A stretch of 44,984 bases of DNA from Clostridia bacterium (GCA_017452665.1 JAFTLZ010000104.1:1-44984); one strand, 5' to 3'; positions 9,172 to 18,201 are shown, numbered from the stretch's first letter. The notes: generated by a model from the letters alone, not told the origin. Made by a program: numbers and translations.

Positions 9172-9945
9172 ATGAAATTTGGAATTTGCTGCAGCCCTGA
9201 AAGCGCGATGAACGATTATCCGAAAAAGGCTGACTATGTGGAGCTTTCTGCAATGGCGGTGCGAGATCTGGCACCGGAGCAATACAATGCTTTGAAGGCG
9301 GAGGTGGAAAAGGGAAGTATCATTACCTACAGCTCCAACGGGCTGGTTCCCGCAGATGTGCGCCTGACCGGACCTGATGTGAATTGGACGGTGGTTCGCA
9401 ACTACTGCGACGAGGTGTTTTACAAGCTTGCCGAGCTGAAGATTAAAATGCTGGTGTTTGGTTCCAGCAAAGCAAAGCACGTGCCGGACGGCTTTTCGCG
9501 GGAAAAGGCGTGGGATCAGCTTTACGAGGTGGGAAATCTGTTTGCAGATACCGCCGCGAAATACGGTCAGACGGTGGTGGTTGAGCCGCTTTCTTACACG
9601 GAGGTCAACATCGTGAATACCGTGCAGGAGGGCGCGGAGTACAGCCGTACGCTGAACCGCGATAATTTTAAGCTGTTGGTGGATTTTTACCACTTTGATC
9701 ACAACGAAGAGGATTGGGCGTCGTTGGAGCGGAACAAGGATCTGTTGATTCACGCACACATTGCAACTGCAAAGACCCGTACCAGACCGCAGAGCAAGGA
9801 GGATTGGGCGTTTTTTACAAAATGCCTCGGTGTGCTGAAAAAGATTGGATATACGGGAGATCTGAGCTTTGAAGGCGGCGGTCACGCGGGAGAGCTGATG
9901 AGCGAGATGGTTGTGCGGATGAAGGAGATTTATCCGACGGTATAA
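9172..9945 (+). CDS. Sugar phosphate isomerase/epimerase-like TIM barrel
   Basis: This 257-residue protein belongs to the xylose-isomerase-like TIM-barrel group. Candidate metal ligands are the Glu in VVEPLSYTEVN, the Asp and His in LLVDFYHFDHNEED, the His in LIHAHIAT, and the Glu in LSFEGGGH. The reading frame opens farther upstream at 9073 inside uxaC, but the ATG at 9172 has AAAGGAG at 7-8 bases and starts the family-like strand MKFGICC. It is the last gene of the uronate operon. Its substrate is unknown; a uronate or keto-uronate epimerase would fit the neighbourhood. Confidence 0.88.
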   Translation: MKFGICCSPESAMNDYPKKADYVELSAMAVRDLAPEQYNALKAEVEKGSIITYSSNGLVPADVRLTGPDVNWTVVRNYCDEVFYKLAELKIKMLVFGSSKAKHVPDGFSREKAWDQLYEVGNLFADTAAKYGQTVVVEPLSYTEVNIVNTVQEGAEYSRTLNRDNFKLLVDFYHFDHNEEDWASLERNKDLLIHAHIATAKTRTRPQSKEDWAFFTKCLGVLKKIGYTGDLSFEGGGHAGELMSEMVVRMKEIYPTV

Positions 9946-9952
9946 GAACATA

Positions 9953-10004
9953 AAAAATGAGTCTGTCCCCCATGTACTTGTGCACGGGGGACAGACTCAT
10001 TTTT
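9953..10004. terminator. Bidirectional terminator between convergent operons
   Basis: A perfect 19-bp stem (9953-9971 with 9986-10004) encloses a 14-base loop. One strand ends in five T and the other in the matching A/T tract, so it can stop transcription from both sides. Its right arm overlaps the stop codon of the beta-helix lipoprotein gene (10003-10005). Confidence 0.9.
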
Positions 10005-12114
10005 AGCTTTCCTTCCAGCACACGCCGTTGTGATCGGTGGTAAGTGAGGTGGAAGATGCGGTGGAATACTCGGCAGAGCTGCTGCCAAGGTAGATAACCC
10101 GTCCCGAAATGGAGGACGGGATTTTAAGGGTTACGACGGTCTCACCGCTGACCTTAACCGTAAGATACGAGCCGGAGCCGAGCGAAACGGTTTTGTTGGT
10201 TCCGACAGTGGAGAAGTTGGAGCATTTGGTGGCTTCTTCTGATATTCCGCCGGAGGGCATGATGGCTACGACGGAACCGCCGGTATACTGGTAGCCGCGC
10301 TCGGTGTCGATGGCGGAGTTCCCGTTCGAAGTGGAAATGACGATGGTGTTCCCGCCGGAGAACACGATGCCGCTATACTGGGTCTGGCTATTGGAATCAA
10401 TGCCGTCTCCGTTGCAGTAAATATAGACGGTTCCACCGCTGACAGTGATTGCCGTTCCGGTAGTGGCGGTGCCGTTGATGCCGTCATCGGAGGAGACGAC
10501 CGAAACCTGCCCGCCCGATATGGAAACATGTGTGCCTTCCAATCCCTCGTAACTGTTGGTGACGCTGACGGTTCCGTTGGTAATGGAGAGGGTTCCGTCG
10601 GCGTGCAGACCGTCGTCGTTGCTGTAAACGGTGATATTACCGCCGTTGACCGTGACGTTTCCGGTCGGTGCATCGCCGTTTTCCAGGGTGCTGTCGCAGT
10701 TGGCGTGAATGGCATCATCGTAGGCTTTGACGGTAACGTTACCGTCGTTGATGACGATCTCATTTCCCGCTTTCAATCCCTTCGTGGAGTGATCGCCCTT
10801 GTCGGTGTTGCCGTCGTTCATGCCCATGCCGCCCATTCCTCCCATGCCGCCTCCGCCCATCATGCCGTTGTTGATTTGGGTGGTGTAGTTGGTCCAGCCG
10901 CAGGAGAGGTTGTTTCCGCGAAGGACAAATGCAAAGGTGTCGTATCCCTCGCTGGGGCTGACGTAATCGGTGGACGCAAGATACTCATCCGCTTGGCTTT
11001 GCTCCATGGAAGAATCGTAAATAAAGAACTGCATTTTGCTGTAGTCGGGCATTTTGGGGAAGGTGTAGTAATAGTAGCGCCCCGAAACTGAGGAGTGGTA
11101 GGCGGCGTTGACCCAGACGAAATCGGAGTCGGAGTTGTAATATTTGACCGAATACCGATAGCTGTTACTGCTGAAGCGGATATAGTAAACGTCCTCGGAG
11201 ACTGCTGTGACCGTATCGGAATAGTTGGAATATTTGTCGGTGTAGATATTCAGTACGGTGGAGCTATCCTCGATTACCACGTTGTATGCCGCATCAATTC
11301 CGTCGCAGGCGGCGTAAATCGTATGCGTTCCGCCAATGACGGTTACAGTGCCGCGCTGATTGCCTTTTTCCGAAACATCGGTATTTGTAGTTTTGATGCC
11401 GTCACCGACGGTGGAGATCAGCTTGGTGGTTGCCGCCTCTAAGGTCACGCTATCGTTGCCCTTGAGCGCGTTGTCGGCACAGGTGACCGTCAACGTCAGG
11501 TTTTTGACCTGCAGATCATCTTTTGTATGGATGCCGTTGTTGTTTTCGGAGACGACGGTCAACGTGCCTTTTCCGGCAATTTCCAGATCGACCAGCGAAT
11601 AGATCGCCGCAGAGTAGAGCGTTTCATCGGTTTTGTCGATCGCCTCACGCATGTCGTAAATATAGTTTTCGAAATCTTTTTTTGCCGTGACAGAAACCTC
11701 GTCACCGCTAAGAATTGTGATCGAGTTGGTTGTGTCACTGACGAGCGAGAAGCCGTGCAGCTCCAGATCAAATTTGCAGCCGTCGCCAACGTCGATGACG
11801 ATGTTGCCCTTCAGCTGTCCCGAAATTGCGTAGACCGAGTCCTCCGTGACCGTGCCAAAGGTTAGCGTACTGCCTTCCCATGTGTAGCAATCCGGCGTAC
11901 CGGAGAGGCAGGTGATGACGGCTTCTTCGGTGGGGGCTTCAAAATATCCCTCGTACAGCTCAGACGAAAGCTCCTCGCCAAAGGCATCGTCAAAGCCGCC
12001 CAGGGAATTGGTTGTGGTACTGTTTTCGCCGTTGGAATCGGGAGTGGCATGGCATCCCGAAAGTATCAGAATTGCTGTTAGCAGGCAGAGGAAAAGGTGC
12101 GTTCTTTTTTTCAT
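10003..12114 (-). CDS. Cthe_2159-like beta-helix carbohydrate-binding lipoprotein
   Basis: This 703-residue surface lipoprotein has a signal peptide ending in the lipobox LSGC (Cys at about residue 20) and then a low-complexity Ser/Thr/Asn linker. The rest is made of short turns of the type SxDDGL/INA with GGxxxV strands, the pattern of a right-handed parallel beta-helix. The arrangement resembles the Cthe_2159/DUF4353 family, whose founding Clostridium thermocellum member binds polygalacturonic acid and calcium. A Gly/Met-rich stretch (MGGGGMGGMGGM) near residues 417-432 looks like a flexible linker between two helix blocks. AAGGGAG supports the start at 12114; an in-frame ATG 15 bases upstream overlaps that site. 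It is the last gene of the VanZ-VTC-DUF4956 operon. Confidence 0.85.
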   Translation of the reverse strand: MKKRTHLFLCLLTAILILSGCHATPDSNGENSTTTNSLGGFDDAFGEELSSELYEGYFEAPTEEAVITCLSGTPDCYTWEGSTLTFGTVTEDSVYAISGQLKGNIVIDVGDGCKFDLELHGFSLVSDTTNSITILSGDEVSVTAKKDFENYIYDMREAIDKTDETLYSAAIYSLVDLEIAGKGTLTVVSENNNGIHTKDDLQVKNLTLTVTCADNALKGNDSVTLEAATTKLISTVGDGIKTTNTDVSEKGNQRGTVTVIGGTHTIYAACDGIDAAYNVVIEDSSTVLNIYTDKYSNYSDTVTAVSEDVYYIRFSSNSYRYSVKYYNSDSDFVWVNAAYHSSVSGRYYYYTFPKMPDYSKMQFFIYDSSMEQSQADEYLASTDYVSPSEGYDTFAFVLRGNNLSCGWTNYTTQINNGMMGGGGMGGMGGMGMNDGNTDKGDHSTKGLKAGNEIVINDGNVTVKAYDDAIHANCDSTLENGDAPTGNVTVNGGNITVYSNDDGLHADGTLSITNGTVSVTNSYEGLEGTHVSISGGQVSVVSSDDGINGTATTGTAITVSGGTVYIYCNGDGIDSNSQTQYSGIVFSGGNTIVISTSNGNSAIDTERGYQYTGGSVVAIMPSGGISEEATKCSNFSTVGTNKTVSLGSGSYLTVKVSGETVVTLKIPSSISGRVIYLGSSSAEYSTASSTSLTTDHNGVCWKES

Positions 12115-12128
12115 TGTGTCTCCCTTCA

Positions 12129-12824
12129 TTAAAGTTGGGTATCGACACTCTCCTGCTTTGAAACGGTGATTTCAAGGTTTCCGTTTCTGCAACGCAGCTT
12201 GTCGATCAGTTCCTTTTCCTTGGAAGGGTCACGCAAAACAACGTCGTAGGTCAAACGGAACATACTACCCATATTGGTGGATTTGACGCGTGTCAACTCG
12301 CAGGAGATGGCATATTCTGCAAAAATCTCCTCGAATACGCCGGTGTAGTCCAGGTCTTCCGGAATTGTGATCCGAAAGCTTTTGTATTTGGCACTGTTCT
12401 TTTTCGCGCCAAAGCTGATGCGATTGTAAAGCAGATTGATAACGGTGAGGATCACGGTAAACAAAAGTGCAAAGCCAAGGTAGCCCATACCGGCGATTAA
12501 TCCCGCTCCCATGGCGAGAAAGAGCATCCCGATCTCCTTTGCCGTGCCGGGAACCGAACGGAAGCGCACCAAGCTGAATGCACCTGCAACGGCTACGCCG
12601 GTTCCGATATTGCCGTTGACCATCATGATCACCACGCAGACCACGGCGGGAAGGGTTGCAAGTGTGACCACAAAGCTTTTGGTGTAGCGCGTGCGGTACA
12701 TATAGCCGAATGCAAGAATCAGACCGATGACCAACGAGCAGGCAATGCAAAGCAGAAAATCGGTGATGCTGATGACTGAGGTTATTTCCGCGTCGAAGAT
12801 TCCTTGAAAGAGCGTATCAAACAT
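12129..12824 (-). CDS. DUF4956 membrane protein
   Basis: This 231-residue protein has about four membrane segments in residues 20-135 and a soluble C-terminal domain of about 95 residues. The block VAVAGAFSLVRFRSVPGTAKEIG is the hallmark of DUF4956, a family encoded beside VTC-domain proteins in many Gram-positive bacteria. Function is unknown; a membrane partner of the polyphosphate-polymerase-like protein is commonly supposed. AAGGAGAT lies about 8 bases before the ATG, and the first 8 bases overlap the end of the VTC gene, which indicates translational coupling. Confidence 0.9.
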   Translation of the reverse strand: MFDTLFQGIFDAEITSVISITDFLLCIACSLVIGLILAFGYMYRTRYTKSFVVTLATLPAVVCVVIMMVNGNIGTGVAVAGAFSLVRFRSVPGTAKEIGMLFLAMGAGLIAGMGYLGFALLFTVILTVINLLYNRISFGAKKNSAKYKSFRITIPEDLDYTGVFEEIFAEYAISCELTRVKSTNMGSMFRLTYDVVLRDPSKEKELIDKLRCRNGNLEITVSKQESVDTQL

Positions 12825-13563
12825 TTGCTAAGATCTCCTTTGTATTATACAGTATTTTTTGATTTTGTATTTCCGGGAAAATCAAGGTTTGGTATGCGGT
12901 TCCGTATTTGGAAAAGGAGGTTTTATAAACGCCGAGTTTTGAGAGCGTATGGACCATCCAAAGCGGCATTCCGCCGGCGCATTTGACCTCCATCAAAACC
13001 TTGCCATCCTCCAAAAGCGGGGTACCGTATATCGGTGCCGTGAGGGAAAGCTCGGTTTGGCGGCAAAGAATGTGATCGTCAAAGGTGACGCGAAAGGTAT
13101 CGTCATCTCTGGCGTAATACGCTTCGCGTTCGTAGGAAAGGAAAACGCTTGGGTGCAGGCTTTCATAATAGGAAAGGAAGTAGTCGATCTCGCGTGAGAT
13201 CTGTGTATTCTGTCCGATTGGGCTCTCATGACAAATCCAGTCCATGGCGACACGGTCGGGAAGTGATAGCCTGCGCTTGTACACAACGCCGTCGTATTTC
13301 TTTTTCAGCTCGACGAATACGGTGCTATCTGGCGTTGCCTGACAGTAGCTTCGGATGCGTAGCTTTTCCTTGTACATTGGTTTTTCAATGGAGCGGCGGA
13401 TCAACAGATAAGTATCGGTATCAAAATAAATATTGCGAATCGTGCTTCTGCCGTATTTATCCGGTTTCATATGTGGTTGCATTGCGGCAAGAATCTGTTC
13501 TTTTTGCGCTACTGTTAACAGATACTTCAGCTCATATCGCTTGAAAACGGTTTGAAATGCCAT
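12817..13563 (-). CDS. VTC-domain polyphosphate polymerase-like protein
   Basis: This 248-residue protein has the VTC fold of the triphosphate-tunnel enzymes: FKRYELKYLL at the N-terminus, IRNIYFDTD, KLRIRSYC, VFVELKKKYDGVVYKRR, and the C-terminal VLMEVKCAGGMP with its acidic and basic tunnel residues. Eukaryotic VTC4 makes polyphosphate from ATP with this domain; bacterial stand-alone versions are largely uncharacterised. No membrane segment is seen, so it probably works with the coupled DUF4956 membrane protein. The ATG at 13563 is preferred over a GTG at 13584 because the GGAGG site lies between them. Confidence 0.9.
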   Translation of the reverse strand: MAFQTVFKRYELKYLLTVAQKEQILAAMQPHMKPDKYGRSTIRNIYFDTDTYLLIRRSIEKPMYKEKLRIRSYCQATPDSTVFVELKKKYDGVVYKRRLSLPDRVAMDWICHESPIGQNTQISREIDYFLSYYESLHPSVFLSYEREAYYARDDDTFRVTFDDHILCRQTELSLTAPIYGTPLLEDGKVLMEVKCAGGMPLWMVHTLSKLGVYKTSFSKYGTAYQTLIFPEIQNQKILYNTKEILANV

Positions 13564-13617
13564 GTACGCGCCTCCTTTCCGCACGGTCAGATTGAATTTG
13601 AGTTGTAGAGAGGATAT

Positions 13618-14346
13618 TTATCGGGGTTGCAATAAAGCGCTTTTTATCAGGTGTTGCATGGGTGGAAGCTTGAGGATACAATACAGCAGCATGGCACCGC
13701 CGCCGTTTAGAATCAAGTCGTCAATATCACAGCTGCCAACCATAAAGAGAAACTGTGCAGCCTCGGTCAGAATCACACACAGTAGTACGGTGGGAAGAAA
13801 GCAATACCACCTGCGCTGTGCCTTGAAGAACAGCGGCAGAAAGAGTGCGAAGGGCATAAATACGCAGATGTTGCCCAAAAGATTGAGCGCCGTGTAGTAT
13901 GCGTTGACGTATCCGTTGAGAAAGCCTTGAATATAGACCTGCCAGATGCTGTAAAACGGGCGGAGATTCAAGTAGTATTGAATGTAATATTCCCTGGCAT
14001 GCTCCCCCTCGGTCAGTATCAGTGCATTTCGCCCAAGCCCTCTTTCCAGCAGGGTGACGTTGAGCAAAAGATACAGATACATCAGAAAAAAGAAGAGAAA
14101 GAGCCGACGGAGTACCTCCCGCTTTTGTGTGCGTTGCACGTAAAGCACCCCGCCCAGATAGAACAGCAGGCAGACGATCAATAACAGCAACGCGCGCAAC
14201 AAGAAGGATTCCGAGCTAACGGAAACAAAGACATGCGCACGGACCTCGCCAGCGGCAAATGCGACTAATAGAAGGGAGGCGATGAAAAAAATCCATGTCT
14301 CGGTATGGCACAGCGAATGAAGCATTCGCGACAAAGTCCGCTTCAC
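13618..14346 (-). CDS. VanZ-like membrane protein
   Basis: This 242-residue protein has about five hydrophobic segments. The block NLRPFYSIWQ, followed by NLLGNICVFMPFALFLPL, EAAQFLF and CDIDDLILNGGGAMLLY, is the VanZ signature. VanZ-family proteins are polytopic; VanZ gives low-level teicoplanin resistance, but most members have no known role. The start is a GTG at 14346 with GGAGG about 11 bases upstream. It is the first gene of the operon leading into VTC, DUF4956 and the beta-helix lipoprotein, which suggests a shared cell-surface role rather than antibiotic resistance. Confidence 0.88.
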   Translation of the reverse strand: MKRTLSRMLHSLCHTETWIFFIASLLLVAFAAGEVRAHVFVSVSSESFLLRALLLLIVCLLFYLGGVLYVQRTQKREVLRRLFLFFFLMYLYLLLNVTLLERGLGRNALILTEGEHAREYYIQYYLNLRPFYSIWQVYIQGFLNGYVNAYYTALNLLGNICVFMPFALFLPLFFKAQRRWYCFLPTVLLCVILTEAAQFLFMVGSCDIDDLILNGGGAMLLYCILKLPPMQHLIKSALLQPR

Positions 14347-14380
14347 GTTTTTTTCTTCCTCCTTGGTTCAATATAGATGC

Positions 14381-14409
14381 ATTATAACATAAAACAAGCG
14401 AAAAGTCTA
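14381..14409 (-). promoter_or_regulatory. Promoter of the VanZ-VTC-DUF4956 operon
   Basis: On the minus strand, TAGACT (14404-14409) and TATAAT (14381-14386) are 17 bases apart, and the -10 box ends 34 bases before the GTG start. Confidence 0.65.
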
Positions 14410-14456
14410 TAGATTTTATATAAAAAACTCTTCTTTTTTGTGCAAAAAAATTTTTC

Positions 14457-14485
14457 TTTACAAATTCTGTTTTTTGTGATATAAT
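14457..14485 (+). promoter_or_regulatory. Promoter of the nucleotidyltransferase gene
   Basis: TTTACA (14457-14462) and TATAAT (14480-14485) are separated by 17 bases. The start codon follows 45 bases later. Confidence 0.75.
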
Positions 14486-14530
14486 AGTGAGTACAGTAGG
14501 ATGAAGATCTGAATGAAAGGAAGAATTGCA

Positions 14531-15421
14531 ATGAAGGATACAACACTTGTGGTTTTGGCGGCAGGGCTTGGCAGCCGCTTTGGAGGAAATAAACAGATCT
14601 CTCAGGTAGGACCTCACGGAGAGATCTTGATGGAGTACTCGATCTATGATGCCATTGAGGCTGGATTTACACAGATTGTGTTTATTTTGAAGCCTGAGAT
14701 GGTAGATTTGATTCGGGAGAGCATTGGCAAACGCTTGGAAGGACGCGTTCGCGTGGACTATGCGGTGCAGGATGATACGACGCTGCCGGAATGGTACCAA
14801 AAGCCTACGGAACGCACCAAGCCGTTTGGAACCGTTCATGCCGTACTTTGCGCAAAGGATGTGATTCGCGGCGCATTTGCAACCGTGAATGCCGACGATT
14901 ACTACGGCAAAGAGGCATACCGTATCATGCACGGGCTGTTGCAGGGCTTGGAGACTGCGGAGGATGCGGCGATGGTGCCGTATGTTCTTGGTAACACCAT
15001 GAGCGACAACGGCGGTGTGACGCGCGGAATTTGCAGGATCGAAAACGGAAAGCTGGCGGACGTGGTGGAAACCAAAAACATTCATTACGAAGCCGACCGC
15101 ACGATCGTTGGAGATAGCGGCGTGCTGTCCTCCGATGCGATGGTCTCAATGAATATGTGGGGCTTCCACAAGGAGCTTTTGCCGCGGATGGACGCTTATT
15201 TTCTCGACTTTTTGAAAAATGCCGGTGCCGAGGATCTCAAAGCGGAATGCTTGTTGCCGATTATGGTGGGAGATTTTTTGGAGGCTGGAGATTTTACTGT
15301 TACTGCCCGTCCGTCCAGCGACAAATGGTTTGGCATTACCTACCGCGAGGATCGCGATGTGGTGGTGGAGCAGCTGCAGACTTTGCACGATCGCGGTGAT
15401 TATCCCGCAACGCTGTACTGA
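14531..15421 (+). CDS. Sugar-1-phosphate nucleotidyltransferase family protein
   Basis: This 296-residue protein is of the NTP-transferase type. The N-terminal VLAAGLGSRFGGNKQ segment is the nucleotide-binding signature, and FATVNADDYYG contains the aspartates expected to bind the metal. KPFGTVHAVLCAKD is the conserved sugar/nucleotide block. It resembles uncharacterised stand-alone nucleotidyltransferases of Clostridia rather than a typed GalU or RmlA, so the sugar is unknown. The ATG at 14531 is chosen because AAAGGAAGA lies before it and overlaps the alternative ATG at 14513. It is transcribed alone from its own promoter and ends in a terminator. Confidence 0.85.
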   Translation: MKDTTLVVLAAGLGSRFGGNKQISQVGPHGEILMEYSIYDAIEAGFTQIVFILKPEMVDLIRESIGKRLEGRVRVDYAVQDDTTLPEWYQKPTERTKPFGTVHAVLCAKDVIRGAFATVNADDYYGKEAYRIMHGLLQGLETAEDAAMVPYVLGNTMSDNGGVTRGICRIENGKLADVVETKNIHYEADRTIVGDSGVLSSDAMVSMNMWGFHKELLPRMDAYFLDFLKNAGAEDLKAECLLPIMVGDFLEAGDFTVTARPSSDKWFGITYREDRDVVVEQLQTLHDRGDYPATLY

Positions 15422-15430
15422 ATTTTTTTC

Positions 15431-15469
15431 AATCAACCCGTCGGAGATTGGATCTCGGGCGGGTTGATT
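15431..15469. terminator. Terminator between the nucleotidyltransferase and AraC genes
   Basis: A 10-bp stem AATCAACCCG (15431-15440) / CGGGTTGATT (15460-15469) is followed by TTTTG on the plus strand and by a T-rich tract on the minus strand. It lies between two convergent genes. Confidence 0.85.
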
Positions 15470-15475
15470 TTTGCT

Positions 15476-16315
15476 TCAGGATTTTTTGGTTCGGTACTCT
15501 CGCGGGCGCATTCCGACGCGTGCGAAAAAAAGGGAGGAGAAGTAATGCTCGTCCGAGATGCATAGGCGGTCCGCGATCTCCTTGACCGACATGGTGGTTT
15601 CCCGCAACAGAATTTTTGCGGTCTCGGTTTTCAGCGTCAAAAGATATTCGTAGGGAGTGACGCCGTAGTTCTTTTTGAAGACGCGGATAAGATTGGATTT
15701 GGAAATGTGCAAATTGGATGCTACGGTGTCCAGATTGATCTTTTCGTACACGGAGGCGTCCAGCGCCTCACGGATTTTGTATTCGTCCGCGTTTTTGGAT
15801 GCGTTGATGGAGGCGGCGACAAGATGGATGATCTTGTGTACACATTCCGCAATCGTAAAACAGCTTTCGGAATATTTGTTCCCGTACTTGGCGGTCTCCA
15901 GTGCAAGCTCAAAATATTGGCGTGCGGTCTCGGAGGTGTAGATTCCCGATTGGATATGATAAGCGTCCAGATAGGCGGAGATGTAGCTCGCGGTATAGTT
16001 GATCCACATTTTTTTATAGGGGTGGGCGGAGTCGGAACGGTATTGGTGTTCCTCCTGCTCGCGCAGGATGTAGATGTCTCCGGATTTGACTTTTTTCCAC
16101 ATGCCGCCGATGCAAATCTCGCCCTCTCCCTCAAGCACGTACTCAAAGACGTTGATGTGGGTGTCGGCGTTGCGAAAGATCCGATAATCGGGATCCGGGT
16201 AACTGATTCCCACAAGGGCGTGCCGATAGGGGATTTGATCTGCCGGGAGAAAGGCATAGGTCCGTTCCTTTCGGTAAACCGACATCTTTGGTTGCATTTG
16301 TTCGAGATTGCTCAT
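15476..16315 (-). CDS. AraC-family transcriptional regulator (second)
   Basis: This 279-residue AraC-type regulator has an N-terminal cupin-like sensor domain (FEYVLEGEGEI, then SGDIYILREQEEHQY) and a C-terminal double helix-turn-helix domain (about residues 180-275) with NLHISKSNLIRVFKKNYGVTPYEYL and ISDEHYFSSLF. The ATG at 16315 is preferred over the one at 16345 because AAAAAGGTG lies before it. It diverges from the second GH2 gene and probably controls it. It is not closely similar to the regulator at 39-854 beyond the shared family. Confidence 0.92.
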   Translation of the reverse strand: MSNLEQMQPKMSVYRKERTYAFLPADQIPYRHALVGISYPDPDYRIFRNADTHINVFEYVLEGEGEICIGGMWKKVKSGDIYILREQEEHQYRSDSAHPYKKMWINYTASYISAYLDAYHIQSGIYTSETARQYFELALETAKYGNKYSESCFTIAECVHKIIHLVAASINASKNADEYKIREALDASVYEKINLDTVASNLHISKSNLIRVFKKNYGVTPYEYLLTLKTETAKILLRETTMSVKEIADRLCISDEHYFSSLFFARVGMRPREYRTKKS

Positions 16316-16344
16316 ATTCCACACCTTTTTGAATATATTTTGCA

Positions 16345-16373
16345 TTGAATTTTGCGCTTGTAAACATTATAAT
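16345..16373 (+). promoter_or_regulatory. Promoter of the second GH2 gene
   Basis: TTGAAT (16345-16350) and TATAAT (16368-16373) are 17 bases apart, 53 bases before the GH2 start. The box lies in the divergent intergenic region shared with the AraC gene. Confidence 0.65.
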
Positions 16374-16426
16374 GGATTTAGCAAGAAAAGACAAGCCTTT
16401 TTGAAAAATTGAAAGGAGAATTTTTT

Positions 16427-18181
16427 ATGAATCGGAATCAAAATACGGGTTATCCCCGCGCGGAGCATCCCAATCCGCAATGGGAAAGAGAAAATTGGAA
16501 GAACCTGAACGGTGCGTGGATGTTTGAGATTGACAATGAAAAAAGCGGTGAGGAGCGCGGATTGCCTGCGGCAGAGACGCTTTCCGGGACGATCACACTG
16601 CCGTTTTGCCCTGAATCGGAGCTTTCCGGCGTTAACCGCAAGGATTTTATGTACTGTGTGTGGTACAAAAGGGTGCTCTCCTTTACCGAGGAAGATCTGA
16701 ATGGCAATCGCGTGCTGTTCCATATCGGCGCCGCCGACTTTGAGACCAAGGTATGGGTAAACGGCAAGCAGATCGGTATGCCGCACGTCGGCGGTGCAAC
16801 GCCCGTGGATTGCGACATCACCTCCGCACTGACGCCGGGAGAGAACATCGTGACGGTTGCGTGCTATGACGATACCCGTTCGCCGCGACAAGCGGGCGGT
16901 AAGCAGGCGATGCGCTATCATTCCCACGGCTGCTATTACACCCGCACCACGGGCATCTGGCAAACGGTGTGGTATGAGATCGTGCCCGAAAATTACATCA
17001 AATATGCGAAGATTCTGCCCGATCCGGTCAATGCCTCGGTTTCGGTCAGTGCAGAGCTTTGCGGTACGGGAGATTTGACTGCAGAGGTTTATTACGGGGG
17101 CAAAAAGGTTGGCGAGGCGTGCAAAAAGGCACTCTCTGTTACCGGACAGCTGGAGATTGCACTTTCCGAAACGCACTTGTGGGAAGTTGGAAACGGCCGC
17201 CTTTACGATTTGGTTTTGCGATTTGGTAAGGATGAGGTCAAGAGCTATTTCGGTTTGCGCTCGGTGGAGTTGAAGGATGGCAAGTTCCTGCTCAACGGCA
17301 AGAGTGTGTTCCAACGTCTGGTGCTCGATCAGGGCTTTTATCCGGACGGCATCTGGACTGCGCCCACCGAGGATGCACTGATAAAAGATATTGAGTGCAG
17401 CCTTTCTGCCGGATTTAACGGTGCAAGATTGCATCAAAAGGTCTTTGAGCCGCGCTTCCTTTATCATTGTGACCGTTTGGGTTACATTGTTTGGGGAGAA
17501 TACGGCAACTGGGGCTTGGATCACTCGGATATTGCCAATTTGTCAACCTTCCTTCCGGATTGGATGAGTGAGATCAGACGCGATTTCAACCATCCCGCGA
17601 TCATCGGCTGGTGTCCCTTTAACGAGACATGGGACTACGGTGTACAGTGCAAACGTCAGGACAACAGTCTTTTGCGCATTGTTTACGAACAAACCAAGCT
17701 TGCCGATCCGACGCGCCCCTGCATAGATACCAGCGGAAATTACCACGTTGTTACCGATATTTACGATGTACACGACTACGAGCAGGATCCCGCCATCTTC
17801 AAGGCAAACTACGACAAGCTTTATCTGGAGAACGAACTATTTGACAAGGTAAGCCACGGTCGCCAAACTTGGAAGGGAGAGCCCGTGTTTATCTCGGAGT
17901 ACGGAGGAATCGGTTTTCAGCTGGCCGACAACAAGGGAGACCGCACCGTGGCGTGGAGCTACGGTAAGGCGACGCACAGCTATGAGGAATTTTACGCACG
18001 CTATAAGGGATTGACCGATGCCATTTTGGACAATCCCCGCATCCTCGGCTTCTGCTACACACAGCTGACCGACGTAGAGCAGGAGCAGAACGGCTTCTTT
18101 ACCTACGAGGGACGTAATCCTAAATTCGATATGAAGGTTCTTGCCGAGATCAACCGCAGAAAAGCGGCAATCGAGGATTGA
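16427..18181 (+). CDS. GH2 family glycoside hydrolase (second)
   Basis: This 584-residue cytoplasmic GH2 enzyme has a sugar-binding jelly-roll domain (RAEHPNPQWERENWKNLNG through the GGATPVDCDIT block), a short immunoglobulin-like domain and a TIM barrel. The acid/base is Glu400 in PFNET and the nucleophile is Glu491 in ISEYGG. The C-terminal Asn-x-Lys motif of beta-glucuronidases is not seen, unlike in the enzyme at 1046, so a neutral sugar (galactoside, mannoside or arabinoside) is more likely. GAAAGGAG supports the ATG at 16427 rather than the earlier in-frame ATG at 16409. It is a single-gene unit followed by a terminator. Confidence 0.9.
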   Translation: MNRNQNTGYPRAEHPNPQWERENWKNLNGAWMFEIDNEKSGEERGLPAAETLSGTITLPFCPESELSGVNRKDFMYCVWYKRVLSFTEEDLNGNRVLFHIGAADFETKVWVNGKQIGMPHVGGATPVDCDITSALTPGENIVTVACYDDTRSPRQAGGKQAMRYHSHGCYYTRTTGIWQTVWYEIVPENYIKYAKILPDPVNASVSVSAELCGTGDLTAEVYYGGKKVGEACKKALSVTGQLEIALSETHLWEVGNGRLYDLVLRFGKDEVKSYFGLRSVELKDGKFLLNGKSVFQRLVLDQGFYPDGIWTAPTEDALIKDIECSLSAGFNGARLHQKVFEPRFLYHCDRLGYIVWGEYGNWGLDHSDIANLSTFLPDWMSEIRRDFNHPAIIGWCPFNETWDYGVQCKRQDNSLLRIVYEQTKLADPTRPCIDTSGNYHVVTDIYDVHDYEQDPAIFKANYDKLYLENELFDKVSHGRQTWKGEPVFISEYGGIGFQLADNKGDRTVAWSYGKATHSYEEFYARYKGLTDAILDNPRILGFCYTQLTDVEQEQNGFFTYEGRNPKFDMKVLAEINRRKAAIED

Positions 18182-18201
18182 TATCTGTTGCTTAAAAACA
18201 A

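Noticed and set aside
13618-14346. VanZ-like gene considered as evidence of a glycopeptide-resistance cluster
   Set aside because: No vanH/A/X or VanRS-like genes are nearby, and the gene is in an operon with VTC and DUF4956.
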